This document shows positions 28,319-36,683 of a DNA stretch of 64,000 nt, in pieces. Source of the stretch: Paraburkholderia kirstenboschensis. Its GTDB lineage: Bacteria; Pseudomonadota; Gammaproteobacteria; Burkholderiales; Burkholderiaceae. How positions within the stretch are numbered: position 1 is the first letter of the stretch; every line of letters starts with the position of its first letter. Location of the stretch: positions 124,001 to 188,000 of the forward strand of contig NZ_CAJHCR010000009.1 of NCBI RefSeq assembly GCF_904848585.1. Reading direction: 5' to 3'. Position numbers and translations under genes: made by a program. The notes under the pieces are model-generated. The model did no database searches, was not told the DNA's origin, and saw nothing but the letters and a program-made list of their open reading frames with translations.

Positions 28319-28519
28319 ATGGCCGGTTCAAACTCGCATGACCGGGCGGCGTTTGTCATGCACACGCCGATGCCGCCCGAGGTCGACCCGGAGGCGCCGC
28401 CGCCCCCGAACATCGATCCCGATCCACCCGCGACGCCCGACGACGACCCGGGCGGGCTGCCGCCGGCCTCGCCGGAAGGCGACCCGCCCGCGAAGCCGCC
28501 GCCGATCCGTGCCGCGTGA
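28319..28519 (+). CDS. Proline-rich 66-residue hypothetical protein
   Basis: A strong GGAGGT site lies four bases before the ATG. After a short N-terminus (MAGSNSHDRAAFVMHTPMPP) the protein is a run of Pro/Asp/Glu dipeptides (PEAPPPPNIDPDPPATPDDD) with no hydrophobic core, so it should be disordered. No family is recognised. The next gene (cytochrome c) is convergent 34 bases away. Confidence 0.6.
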   Translation: MAGSNSHDRAAFVMHTPMPPEVDPEAPPPPNIDPDPPATPDDDPGGLPPASPEGDPPAKPPPIRAA

Positions 28520-28553
28520 CGGCTCGCGTGACGGGGCGGCCATGCAGTCGCGC

Positions 28554-29876
28554 TCAGCGCAGCCGGGCGACGTCCTTCTCGCTCACGTGCGTGGCCGCGG
28601 GGTTGCCGAATTGCGTCGTCACGTAGTTCGTGAGCGCGGCAATCTGCGCGTCGTTTAGCTCTTTGGCGAAGGCCGGCATGCCGACGTCGTTGCCTGCGGC
28701 TTTGCGTTGCACGCCGTGCAGAATGACCTGCATCAGGTTGCCGGGATTCGACGCGCCCACCGTCGAGTTATGCATCAACGGGGGATAGTAGCCGTCCGGT
28801 GTGCCCTTGCCGTTCGCCTGGTGACACGTCGCGCAATTGCCCAGATAGAGCCGCGCTGGATCCAGCGTGCCGTCGTTTAGCGCGACGCCTCGCAGGCGCG
28901 CCACGTCGGTCGACGGTTTGCCCCACGCGCTGCGCGATTGCGAACCGCCCTCACCGCCGCCGTCGTTGACCGGCGGCACCGTGCGTACATAGGTCGCGAT
29001 CGCGCCGATGTCGGCGTCGGTCATCTTCGAGAAGCTGTGCTCGACCGCCTCGGCCATCGGCCCCGCTGCCTGCGCGAGTCCGGGCACGCTGCCCGTTTGC
29101 AGATACTGCACGAGCTGCGCATGGCTCCATCCGCCAATGCCGCTACCCGGCGACGATGTGATGTTGTAGCCGTCCCACCCCGCGAGCACCGAGCCGCCGA
29201 GGAAGCCGCTGCCGGTTTCATCGAGCGCCTGCTCCTGCATCGCGAAGCCGCGCGGCGTGTGACACGTGCTGCAATGCGCGAGCCCCTGCACGAGATACGC
29301 ACCGCGATTCCACTCGGCGCTCTGCTGCGGCTTCGCCTGATATGGGCCGCTCTTCAGGAACATCCAGTTCCATACGGTGAGCGGCCAGCGCATGTTGAGC
29401 GGCCATGCAATGTCGCTCGCGCGCGTGGCCTGCCGCACCGGCGCGACGCCGTAGCGGAAGTACGCGTATAGCGCCTTCACGTCGCCGTCGCTGACCTTCG
29501 CGTAGGAGACATATGGCATCGCCGGGTACAGGTTGTGGCCGTCCTTCGAAACGCCCTTGCGCAGCGCGCGGTCGAAGTCTTCGAGCGACCACGTGCCGAT
29601 ACCCGTCTGCGGGTCAGGCGTGATGTTGCTCGAATAGATCGTGCCGAGCATCGGCACCTTGAGCGGCAGGCCGCCCGCGAAAGGCTTGCCCTTCGCGGTG
29701 CTGTGACAGGCCATGCAATCGCCGGCGGTCGCGAGATATTCGCCGCGTTTGATCAACGCCGCGTCGTTGCCGTCCACCGCTTTTGCGTCCTGCGCGAATG
29801 CGCAAAGGGGCAGCGCCGAAGATAAAGCAAAGGCGCCCGCCAGCAGCCCGAAAAAAGTCTTCTTCAACACGTTCAC
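28554..29876 (-). CDS. Triheme cytochrome c subunit of membrane-bound GMC dehydrogenase
   Basis: The protein is 440 residues. The signal peptide (FFGLLAGAFALSSALPLCAFAQ) is followed by three CxxCH heme sites: CMACH, CSTCH and CATCH. This is the electron-transfer subunit of gluconate/sorbitol/fructose dehydrogenase-type complexes and passes electrons from the FAD subunit to ubiquinone. The start is GTG 29876, overlapping the GMC stop as GTGA, which signals translational coupling; a second GTG six bases on is also possible. Third gene of the small subunit-GMC-cytochrome operon. Confidence 0.9.
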   Translation of the reverse strand: MNVLKKTFFGLLAGAFALSSALPLCAFAQDAKAVDGNDAALIKRGEYLATAGDCMACHSTAKGKPFAGGLPLKVPMLGTIYSSNITPDPQTGIGTWSLEDFDRALRKGVSKDGHNLYPAMPYVSYAKVSDGDVKALYAYFRYGVAPVRQATRASDIAWPLNMRWPLTVWNWMFLKSGPYQAKPQQSAEWNRGAYLVQGLAHCSTCHTPRGFAMQEQALDETGSGFLGGSVLAGWDGYNITSSPGSGIGGWSHAQLVQYLQTGSVPGLAQAAGPMAEAVEHSFSKMTDADIGAIATYVRTVPPVNDGGGEGGSQSRSAWGKPSTDVARLRGVALNDGTLDPARLYLGNCATCHQANGKGTPDGYYPPLMHNSTVGASNPGNLMQVILHGVQRKAAGNDVGMPAFAKELNDAQIAALTNYVTTQFGNPAATHVSEKDVARLR

Positions 29877-31495
29877 ACTTCCTTCTTCAACTGGTCGGCC
29901 ATGCGCAGTGCCAGCGCGGCAATGGTCAGCGTCACGTTGACGGTGCCGACGGTCGGCATCGTCGCGCTGCTCGAAATGAACAGATTCGGGTGGTCGAACG
30001 TGCGGCAATGCTTGTCGACCACGGAGTCGCGCGGATCGCTGCCCATGATCGTCGCGCCCGTGATGTGGTTGTTCGGCGCGAAATCGTCCTGGTACTCGAT
30101 GTTGGTGCCGCCGAGCACCTTGGCCGCGCTCGCATACACCTCGCGGGTGTGCGCGGCGCCGCGCTTCACGTAGTCGTCGATGCGATAAGTGATCTCGGGC
30201 CGCGCAATGCCGATCGCGTCGGTCTCGGTGCGGCTCGGCACGATGCGGTTTTCCGGCTGCGGCAGAATTTCGTGGAAGCAGTCGAACTCGACGAAGCGCG
30301 CCGAGCGGTCGCGAATTTGCGCATCGAGTTCAGCGGGCTTGATGAGCTTGCCTTGCTTGAAAATCTTCTGCGTCTCCTGATCGACGCGCGACAGGTTCGA
30401 CAGGTGGATTTTCTTGGCCGCTTCTGTCGAGCGGAAAGCGCCGTCGCGAAAGCCGATCAGCGAGGTCATTTCCTGCGGGCCGCGGCCGGGCCACAGTTTT
30501 TCATCAGCGTAAAACGTGACGCCCGTGCCCGGATGGTCCATCAGATTGCGGCCCACCATGTCGGAGCTGTTGCCGACACCGTTCGGAAAGTCGTGGCTCT
30601 GCGACATCAGCATGATCTTCGGCGTCTCGATGCCGTTCGCAGCGAGCACGAAATACTTGCCTTCCACGCGATGCTCGTTGCCCTGCGCATCTTTGTACAA
30701 GGCCGCTGTGATGCGCTTGTCCGTGCCGACTTCGAGCTTGTAGACCACCGCATTGTCGATCAGCCTGGCACCGGCCTGCTCGGCTTTCTCTACGTGCACG
30801 ATGCCGTTGTACATCGCGCCGATCGGACAGATCGGCATGCAGTTGTTATTGCCGCAGCAGGTCGGGCGGCCATCGTACGGACGGCTGTTGCGCGCAACCG
30901 GTTCCGTCACCACGTGATAGCGCGAGTCGAACGCATTGAGCTTGCTCTTGATGGTCTGCTCGTTGTACGACAGAGGCAGCGGCGCCATCGGATACGGCTG
31001 GCTGCGCGGAGAGCCGAGTTCTTCATCAGTCGGACCCCACACGCCGAGTTCTTCTTCGGCACGCTGGTAATACGGCTCCAGTTCCTCGTATTGCATCGGC
31101 CAGTCGCGGCCCACGCCATAGACGGTTTTCATCCTGAAGTCGTTCGGCATGAAGCGCCATGCGGACGCCGCCCAATGCCATGTCGTGCCGCCGACCGCGC
31201 GAATGTACTGCGAGTTGAATTTGTGCTCGCCCTTGAGGATCAGATAGTTGTTGGGCGGACCGTATTCGGGATGCGGCGCCCATTTGCTCGACGGATACGA
31301 CGCCATGAAATCCATCTTGTCCGCCTGATTGCGAAAGCGCTCGACGATCTCCCAGCGCGGCATGCGCGGCCCGGCTTCGAGCAGGATCACGGACTTGCCG
31401 GCCTGCGCCATCTGATGAGCGACGATCGCCCCGGCGACCCCCGACCCGACCACGACGATATCGGCTTGCTCAGTGCTCTGTTGTTTATCGGCCAT
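29873..31495 (-). CDS. GMC-family FAD dehydrogenase catalytic subunit
   Basis: This 540-residue protein has an FAD-binding motif VVVGSGVAGAIVAHQMA at the N-terminus, ILLEAGPR, and the GMC C-terminal region with His/Asn in HITGATIMGSDP and TVGTVNVTLTIAALALRMAD. It belongs to the gluconate 2-dehydrogenase/sorbitol dehydrogenase large-subunit group. It has no signal peptide of its own; in this family it is exported with the Tat-signal small subunit encoded upstream. The sugar or polyol oxidised cannot be read from the sequence. Confidence 0.92.
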   Translation of the reverse strand: MADKQQSTEQADIVVVGSGVAGAIVAHQMAQAGKSVILLEAGPRMPRWEIVERFRNQADKMDFMASYPSSKWAPHPEYGPPNNYLILKGEHKFNSQYIRAVGGTTWHWAASAWRFMPNDFRMKTVYGVGRDWPMQYEELEPYYQRAEEELGVWGPTDEELGSPRSQPYPMAPLPLSYNEQTIKSKLNAFDSRYHVVTEPVARNSRPYDGRPTCCGNNNCMPICPIGAMYNGIVHVEKAEQAGARLIDNAVVYKLEVGTDKRITAALYKDAQGNEHRVEGKYFVLAANGIETPKIMLMSQSHDFPNGVGNSSDMVGRNLMDHPGTGVTFYADEKLWPGRGPQEMTSLIGFRDGAFRSTEAAKKIHLSNLSRVDQETQKIFKQGKLIKPAELDAQIRDRSARFVEFDCFHEILPQPENRIVPSRTETDAIGIARPEITYRIDDYVKRGAAHTREVYASAAKVLGGTNIEYQDDFAPNNHITGATIMGSDPRDSVVDKHCRTFDHPNLFISSSATMPTVGTVNVTLTIAALALRMADQLKKEV

Positions 31496-31497
31496 GC

Positions 31498-32001
31498 TTA
31501 TGCTTGCCTCTCGACGGGTTTTGCGGCCCAGAAGCCGGGCTTGTTCGGGCAGTACGAGCGGATGATCAGCGTGTCGGATACGACGCCGAACATCAGCGCC
31601 TGCTCGTAAGTAATGACGACGTCATCCACGGTGCCGAGATACCAGGCTTCCATGATCTTCAGCGCAAGCGCTTGTTGAGCGGCGTCGGCAGAACCGGCGG
31701 CGAGCGCACCCGCGAGCTTCGGCAATTGCTGCGCGAGTTCGGACGTGGACTTCTGCAGTGCGCCAAGAAGCCGTGTGCCGACGTCGCGATCGAGTGCGGA
31801 CTTTTCGGTCAGCGATTGCGACAACGTCATGAAGGTGTCGATGGGAGCGGACGACGAATCGTCGGCCAGCGCCTTGAGCGTGAGCGAGCCGGTCAGGCCC
31901 GCAGCCGTCAACGCGAGCGCGCCCTGAAGCCAGCGGCGGCGCGTCATGGTCGACGGCTCACCGCTCGCGGCGCGTTCGCCGAGAGAGTCTTGTGGAGTCA
32001 A
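31498..32001 (-). CDS. Tat-exported small subunit of GMC dehydrogenase
   Basis: A twin-arginine signal lies at MTRRRWLQGALALTAAGL, followed by a ~125-residue helical domain ending SYCPNKPGFWAAKP, the pattern of sugar dehydrogenase small subunits (sorbitol dehydrogenase family). It escorts the GMC flavoprotein through the Tat system. The start is uncertain. TTG 32001 has AAGGGAT upstream; ATG 31947 (directly at the Tat motif) and TTG 32031 are alternatives. Two bases separate it from the GMC gene. Confidence 0.82.
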   Translation of the reverse strand: MTPQDSLGERAASGEPSTMTRRRWLQGALALTAAGLTGSLTLKALADDSSSAPIDTFMTLSQSLTEKSALDRDVGTRLLGALQKSTSELAQQLPKLAGALAAGSADAAQQALALKIMEAWYLGTVDDVVITYEQALMFGVVSDTLIIRSYCPNKPGFWAAKPVERQA

Positions 32002-32315
32002 TGTTCTTATCCCTTGTGAGGCGTTGTTCAAAACTTGTCGATACGGTAATGCCGGTAATGAAATGAAGCGTGTGGCTATGCGATTAACGAAAAGGCGCTG
32101 CCGGAGCCGCTCAACGGTGCACTGGAGCGACTGTCGGGCAATGCGCGATGCAACGGCGGCGTTAGCAGCAATCGCAGTCGGAGCCGTAACGGCGTCGTGG
32201 AGACGGCTCCGATCTGAGTGAAGCGCATGAAACGTGTGAAAGCTTCGATGCTCATTGCCGCATTCGCGCCGCTCGATGCGCTATCCACGCCGCTGCCTGA
32301 CCATCAAGCCGCGCG

Positions 32316-33422
32316 TCAGAACTGATGCAGCATGCCGACATAAGCGCCCGTCTGCGATTCCCCGACGAGCGGGTTCGTGTTGCCGGTCGAATCGCGCGGC
32401 GAGGCTTCGAGCGAGAAGTTCGCGTTGCTGCTGTTACGCACGTAACCTACCGTGCCGTAAAGGAATGTGCGCTTCGAGAGGTTGTACGTGGTGCCGAGCA
32501 CATACATCATGGCGTGGCCCGATGGATCGTGCGCGGCGTCGCCACTGCCGTCGCCGACCTTCACGTAATAGCCGCCCGCGGTCACGGCCCAGCGCGGCTG
32601 GAAGTTGTACGTCGCGCCGAGCCAATAGTGGTCGGCGGTATCGGCGACGCCCGCCGGCGAGTCCGGCGCCGAGTAATGCGTATAGGCGCCCTGGATCTTT
32701 ACCGCGTCGAAATGCACGTTCGCGCCGACGAAGTACTCGCGCGAACTCTGGAAGATGTTCGAGAACCGGCCGTTGCTGTCGCGCAGTTCGTCGTAGATGC
32801 CGCGCACGTCGAAGAGCTGCGAATGGTAGGTCAGCATGATGCCGTCCGAGCGGCCGAACTCGCCGGCCGCGCCGCTGTTGAACGCGCCCGGCTGATTGCC
32901 GAAGGCGTACTGCGCCTGCACGTCGAAGCCCCAGAACACCGGGCTGTGATACTCGACGTTATTGTTGGTCTGCTGCCAGTTGCGACCCCGCACGAGCGAC
33001 GCCGACGAAAACGCCTGCTGCACGAACGGATCGAATTCCCATACGCCGTCGCTGTCGATAAACAGATTACGGCCCGCTTGCAGCGTGCCCCATTGCTGGC
33101 TGCTGAGTCCGGCGAAGGCGCGCCGCGACCAGAGCCGTCCGCCGCTCGTGGTGCCGTCCATTACCTGCAGACCGGTTTCCAGTGTGAAGATCGCTTTCAG
33201 TCCGCCGCCCAGGTCTTCAGCGCCCTTGAGACCCAGCATGCTGGTGCCCCAATCGCCGCCTTCGGCGCGCCAGCGGTTCGAGCTTCCGCCCGTGCCGTTG
33301 TTGATGTGATTCAGATATTCGACACCCGCATCCAGACGGCCATATAGCGTTACGCTCGTTTGACCATATGCAAGCGGACTTGCCACCGCGAGCGCGGCCA
33401 CCAGTTTTGTGTGTAGTCTCAT
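32316..33422 (-). CDS. Gram-negative trimeric porin
   Basis: This 368-residue outer-membrane porin has a signal peptide (KLVAALAVASPLAYG) followed by QTSVTLYGRLDAGVEY, the first strand of Burkholderia general porins. It ends with the beta-barrel C-terminal signature ...GAYVGMLHQF (terminal Phe). It forms a trimeric diffusion channel. ATG 33422 (MRLHTK) is chosen because the signal peptide begins there; the frame extends upstream to 33551. It may supply substrate to the periplasmic dehydrogenase encoded next to it. Confidence 0.93.
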   Translation of the reverse strand: MRLHTKLVAALAVASPLAYGQTSVTLYGRLDAGVEYLNHINNGTGGSSNRWRAEGGDWGTSMLGLKGAEDLGGGLKAIFTLETGLQVMDGTTSGGRLWSRRAFAGLSSQQWGTLQAGRNLFIDSDGVWEFDPFVQQAFSSASLVRGRNWQQTNNNVEYHSPVFWGFDVQAQYAFGNQPGAFNSGAAGEFGRSDGIMLTYHSQLFDVRGIYDELRDSNGRFSNIFQSSREYFVGANVHFDAVKIQGAYTHYSAPDSPAGVADTADHYWLGATYNFQPRWAVTAGGYYVKVGDGSGDAAHDPSGHAMMYVLGTTYNLSKRTFLYGTVGYVRNSSNANFSLEASPRDSTGNTNPLVGESQTGAYVGMLHQF

Positions 33423-33684
33423 TGTCTTGGCGTGAGTTTCGTATGACGCGGTATGGGGCAAAGCATGAGCACTGCATGAAGCAATGCGAACTGCGGGACG
33501 GCTCGAAGTACTACGGATATCGACGCCAGGTGCTGCCAGATGGGAAGGCACGCGCGATGTTGTAAAACTACACGCATTGCCGCCGAACTATAGGCGATGC
33601 GCGCTTCCCTAACTACCCGTTTGGCGCAATAGACTTTTGCGACCCATGCACTCGACTGCGCGCGTTGCATGAGTGCCGCATTGT

Positions 33685-34365
33685 TTACCGGTTCACCGCC
33701 GGCTGCATCGTCGCGATGGGAATGAGGAACTCCGAAAAGCCGGTCAGCATGATCTGCACGCCGATGCACAACAACAAAAAGGACGAAACGCGCATGGCCA
33801 CCTTGGTGCCCTCCGTGCCGAGGTATCTCGCGAAAATGACCGCACGGCTGTAGATCAGGTAGACGGTCAGCGCAACCGCGAGCGAGATCACAACCGACGC
33901 GATGCTCGACAGCACGAACTCGGACAGCTTATGCGTGCGGTTCGCGGTCAGCGCGACGGCCGTGGCAATCGAGCCCGGCCCGGTGGTCAGTGGAATGGTC
34001 AGCGGGAAGAACGCTCTCGCCTTGGCGTTTTCCGCATCCACGCGCTTCACGGTCGGCTGTTCGGCGGGCTGTGTGTCGGGCGCATTCAGCATCTGCCAGC
34101 CGCCCACCGCAACCGCAAGGCCGCCGCCGATGCGCAGCGCCTGCATCGAAATGCCGAAGAAATGGAGAATGGGCGTGCCGATGAAAAACGCCACCAGTAG
34201 CACGCACACGACATTGATCGCAATCTTTCTTGCAAGCGCGGTGCGTTCCTCGGTGGTCAGCGAGGCGGTCCGGTCAAGAAAGACAAAAGCAATGCCGATC
34301 GGGTTGATGATGCTGATCAGCCCGGTAAAGCCGAACAGAATGTCCGAGATCAGACTTTCGACCAT
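33685..34365 (-). CDS. MarC family membrane protein
   Basis: This 226-residue protein with about six helices begins MVESLISDILFGFTGLISIINPIG. The family signature is FFPLTIPLTTGPGSIATAVAL in the centre, and the last helix is SSFLLLCIGVQIMLTGF. MarC/UPF0056 (NAAT family) proteins are inner-membrane proteins of unclear substrate; the old link to multiple antibiotic resistance was withdrawn. The start is taken at 34365 where homology begins; an ATG 15 codons upstream is possible. Confidence 0.9.
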   Translation of the reverse strand: MVESLISDILFGFTGLISIINPIGIAFVFLDRTASLTTEERTALARKIAINVVCVLLVAFFIGTPILHFFGISMQALRIGGGLAVAVGGWQMLNAPDTQPAEQPTVKRVDAENAKARAFFPLTIPLTTGPGSIATAVALTANRTHKLSEFVLSSIASVVISLAVALTVYLIYSRAVIFARYLGTEGTKVAMRVSSFLLLCIGVQIMLTGFSEFLIPIATMQPAVNR

Positions 34366-34732
34366 ATGCGATCCGTGTCGAGCGGCGGCCAGGCACTCCG
34401 ACTGCTGCACACTGGTGCGCCGCGCCGTGTGGTTGAACTGGAAGCGCCGAAGCTCCAGACCTGCGCGCGTTGCGTGGCGAGATCATATCGCGGCGCGATA
34501 TGAACCCGGTAGAAAGGCGTGAGTGTGCTGGGTACACTCCAATGTCCGTTTGTGAACGTCGCGCATTGCAACGCAACACGAGCACACAGTAGATGCACCG
34601 ATCGATGCGCCCGCAACTTTCAGAAAGCCTACACTTTTTTGACTTGCTTTACGGGACCGAAGCATCCGGCATACAGTCGCCAGCGAAGCCGCACTTTCAA
34701 CGAGACGTTCTTACAGTTCGAGGAGTTGCCCC
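34366..34732. other. 367-base divergent intergenic region
   Basis: This gap separates marC (minus) from the DUF3311/symporter pair (plus) and must hold both promoters. A -35-like TTGACT occurs at 34639-34644, but I see no well-placed -10. No small gene with a convincing ribosome site was found. Confidence 0.5.
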
Positions 34733-34948
34733 ATGTTGCTTCGTGTACTCGCCGCGCTGCCGTTCATCGGCATTTTGCTCGGTGTCCCGTTTGTGAACCG
34801 GGTCGAGCCGCTTGTGCTCGGCATGCCGTTCGTGCTGGGCTGGATCGTCGCGTGGGTGGTATTGAGCTCGATCATCATGGCGATCGTCTACCGGCTCGAC
34901 GCGTCCAACCGTCACGTCGCCGCCGACGGCGAGGAGGTCCGGCCATGA
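34733..34948 (+). CDS. DUF3311 small membrane protein
   Basis: This 71-residue protein has two hydrophobic segments (LAALPFIGILLGVPFVN and FVLGWIVAWVVLSSIIMAIVY), the DUF3311 layout. The family is almost always encoded just before a sodium:solute symporter, and here the stop overlaps that gene by ATGA. It is probably a small accessory subunit of the permease. GAGGAG lies about eight bases before the ATG. Confidence 0.9.
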   Translation: MLLRVLAALPFIGILLGVPFVNRVEPLVLGMPFVLGWIVAWVVLSSIIMAIVYRLDASNRHVAADGEEVRP

Positions 34949-36417
34949 GCGCACTCGTCATCATTGCAGCCATTACGCTGTTTGCGCTCTTTCTCGGCGT
35001 GCGCGCGAAGCATGGGCACGACATGAGCCTCGAACAGTGGACAGTGGGCGGCCGCAGCTTCGGCACCGCCTTCGTGTTCCTGCTGATGGCCGGCGAAATC
35101 TATACGACCTTCACGTTCCTTGGCGGCAGCGGTTTTGCATATGGCAAGGGCGCGCCCGTCTATTACATTCTTGCGTACGGCACGCTCGCATACATTCTTT
35201 CCTACTGGATGCTGCCGCCGATCTGGCGCTACGCGAAACAGCACCATCTCGTTTCGCAGCCGCACTTTTTCAGCCGCAAATACGATAGCCCCGCGCTCGG
35301 CACGCTCGTCGCGCTGGTTGGCGTGGCCGCGCTGATCCCGTACCTCGTGCTGCAATTGAAGGGCTTGGGCATCATCGTCGCAACCGCTTCGTATGGCGCG
35401 ATCTCGTCGACGGCTGCGATCTGGATCGGCGCCGCCGTGGTCACCGTGTATGTGATCGTCTCGGGCGTGCGCGGCTCGGCATGGAACTCGGTCGTGAAGG
35501 ATCTGCTGATTCTCGCGATCGTGCTGTTCCTCGGCATTTATCTGCCGCTGCACTACTACGGCGGCCTCGGCGAAATGTTCCGTGCAATCGACACCGCCCG
35601 TCCCGGCTTCCTGACCTTCCCCGCGAAGGGCTCGAGCGTCACGTGGTTTCAGTCCACCGTGCTGCTGACGGCGCTCGGCTTCTTCATGTGGCCGCACACC
35701 TTCGGCTCGATCTTCACCGCGAGGGACGAGCGCATTTTCCGCCGCAATGCGATGGTGCTGCCGCTCTACCAGCTGATCCTGCTGTTCGTGTTCTTCGTGG
35801 GCTTTGCCGCGACGCTGAAGGTGCCGGGTCTGAAAGGCGGCGACATCGACCTGTCGCTGTTCCGCCTGTCGTTGCAGACCTTCGACCCCTGGTTCGTCGG
35901 CGTGATCGGTGCGGCCGGTATTCTAACGGCGCTCGTGCCGGGCTCGATGATTCTCACCTCGGCTTCCACGCTGCTCGCCAACGACGTCTATCGCGGCATG
36001 GTGAACCGCAACGCGACGGACGCCACGGTTGCCAATCTCGCGCGAATCCTCGTGCCGGTCGTCGCGCTCGTGGCGGTCGCCTTCACGCTGCACGGCGGCG
36101 AAACCATCGTCGCCTTGCTGCTGATGGGCTACAGCTTCGTGACGCAGCTCTTCCCCGCGGTGATCTGCAGCCTTTTCCCGCGCAATCGGGCGACCAAGCA
36201 GGGCGCGTTCTGCGGCATTGTCGCGGGCGTCGCCGTGGTGACGATCACCACAACCATGCATCTGACGATCGGGCAATTGATGCCGTTCCTGCCCGACGCG
36301 CTGAAAGACGTGAACATCGGCTTCGTCGCGCTGGCGGTCAACATCATTGTCTTCGTCATTGTGAGTGCGATGACGCAAAGCGGGCGCGTCGAGCATACGC
36401 ACGCATCGGCGCATTGA
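34945..36417 (+). CDS. Sodium:solute symporter (MctP-like monocarboxylate permease)
   Basis: This 490-residue SSS-family transporter has about 13 helices. Landmarks are SLEQWTVGGRSFGTAFVFLLMAG (first-helix signature), GSGFAYGKGAPVYYILAY, FFMWPHTFGSIFTAR and LVPGSMILTSASTLLANDVYRG. With the DUF3311 partner this matches MctP-type uptake systems for lactate, pyruvate or similar monocarboxylates; the substrate is inferred from family. GAGGAGGT lies upstream within the DUF3311 gene, and the pair overlaps by ATGA. A strong terminator follows. Confidence 0.92.
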   Translation: MSALVIIAAITLFALFLGVRAKHGHDMSLEQWTVGGRSFGTAFVFLLMAGEIYTTFTFLGGSGFAYGKGAPVYYILAYGTLAYILSYWMLPPIWRYAKQHHLVSQPHFFSRKYDSPALGTLVALVGVAALIPYLVLQLKGLGIIVATASYGAISSTAAIWIGAAVVTVYVIVSGVRGSAWNSVVKDLLILAIVLFLGIYLPLHYYGGLGEMFRAIDTARPGFLTFPAKGSSVTWFQSTVLLTALGFFMWPHTFGSIFTARDERIFRRNAMVLPLYQLILLFVFFVGFAATLKVPGLKGGDIDLSLFRLSLQTFDPWFVGVIGAAGILTALVPGSMILTSASTLLANDVYRGMVNRNATDATVANLARILVPVVALVAVAFTLHGGETIVALLLMGYSFVTQLFPAVICSLFPRNRATKQGAFCGIVAGVAVVTITTTMHLTIGQLMPFLPDALKDVNIGFVALAVNIIVFVIVSAMTQSGRVEHTHASAH

Positions 36418-36443
36418 TTCGAGCGCGCCTTGCGCTTATTGAG

Positions 36444-36470
36444 GCCGTCGCCTTGCGCGACGGCTTTTTT
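36444..36470 (+). terminator. Rho-independent terminator after symporter gene
   Basis: GCCGTCGC pairs with GCGACGGC over a CTTGC loop and is followed by six T residues. It lies 27 bases past the symporter stop. Confidence 0.93.
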
Positions 36471-36683
36471 ATTGCCCCGCGGCATTAGGTCAAAAATACA
36501 TTTGTGTGAAAAAACGCCTGGAAGCACAAGTCGGGCGCTGTCGAGCGGAAACGGCCCGCACTGCAGCATGGCGGCTGACAGGCTGCGAACGCAGAGGGGG
36601 CGCCGGGCACACGCTTTGCTGTTAGATGGCCCTGTGAATCCGCCGCACTGCACAAGTGCAAAACGCGTCCTCTGGGGGCCACC

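Noticed and set aside
29783..31609. Plus-strand frame of about 600 codons opposite the GMC dehydrogenase
   Set aside because: It is a shadow of the GMC gene, with no motif or start signal.
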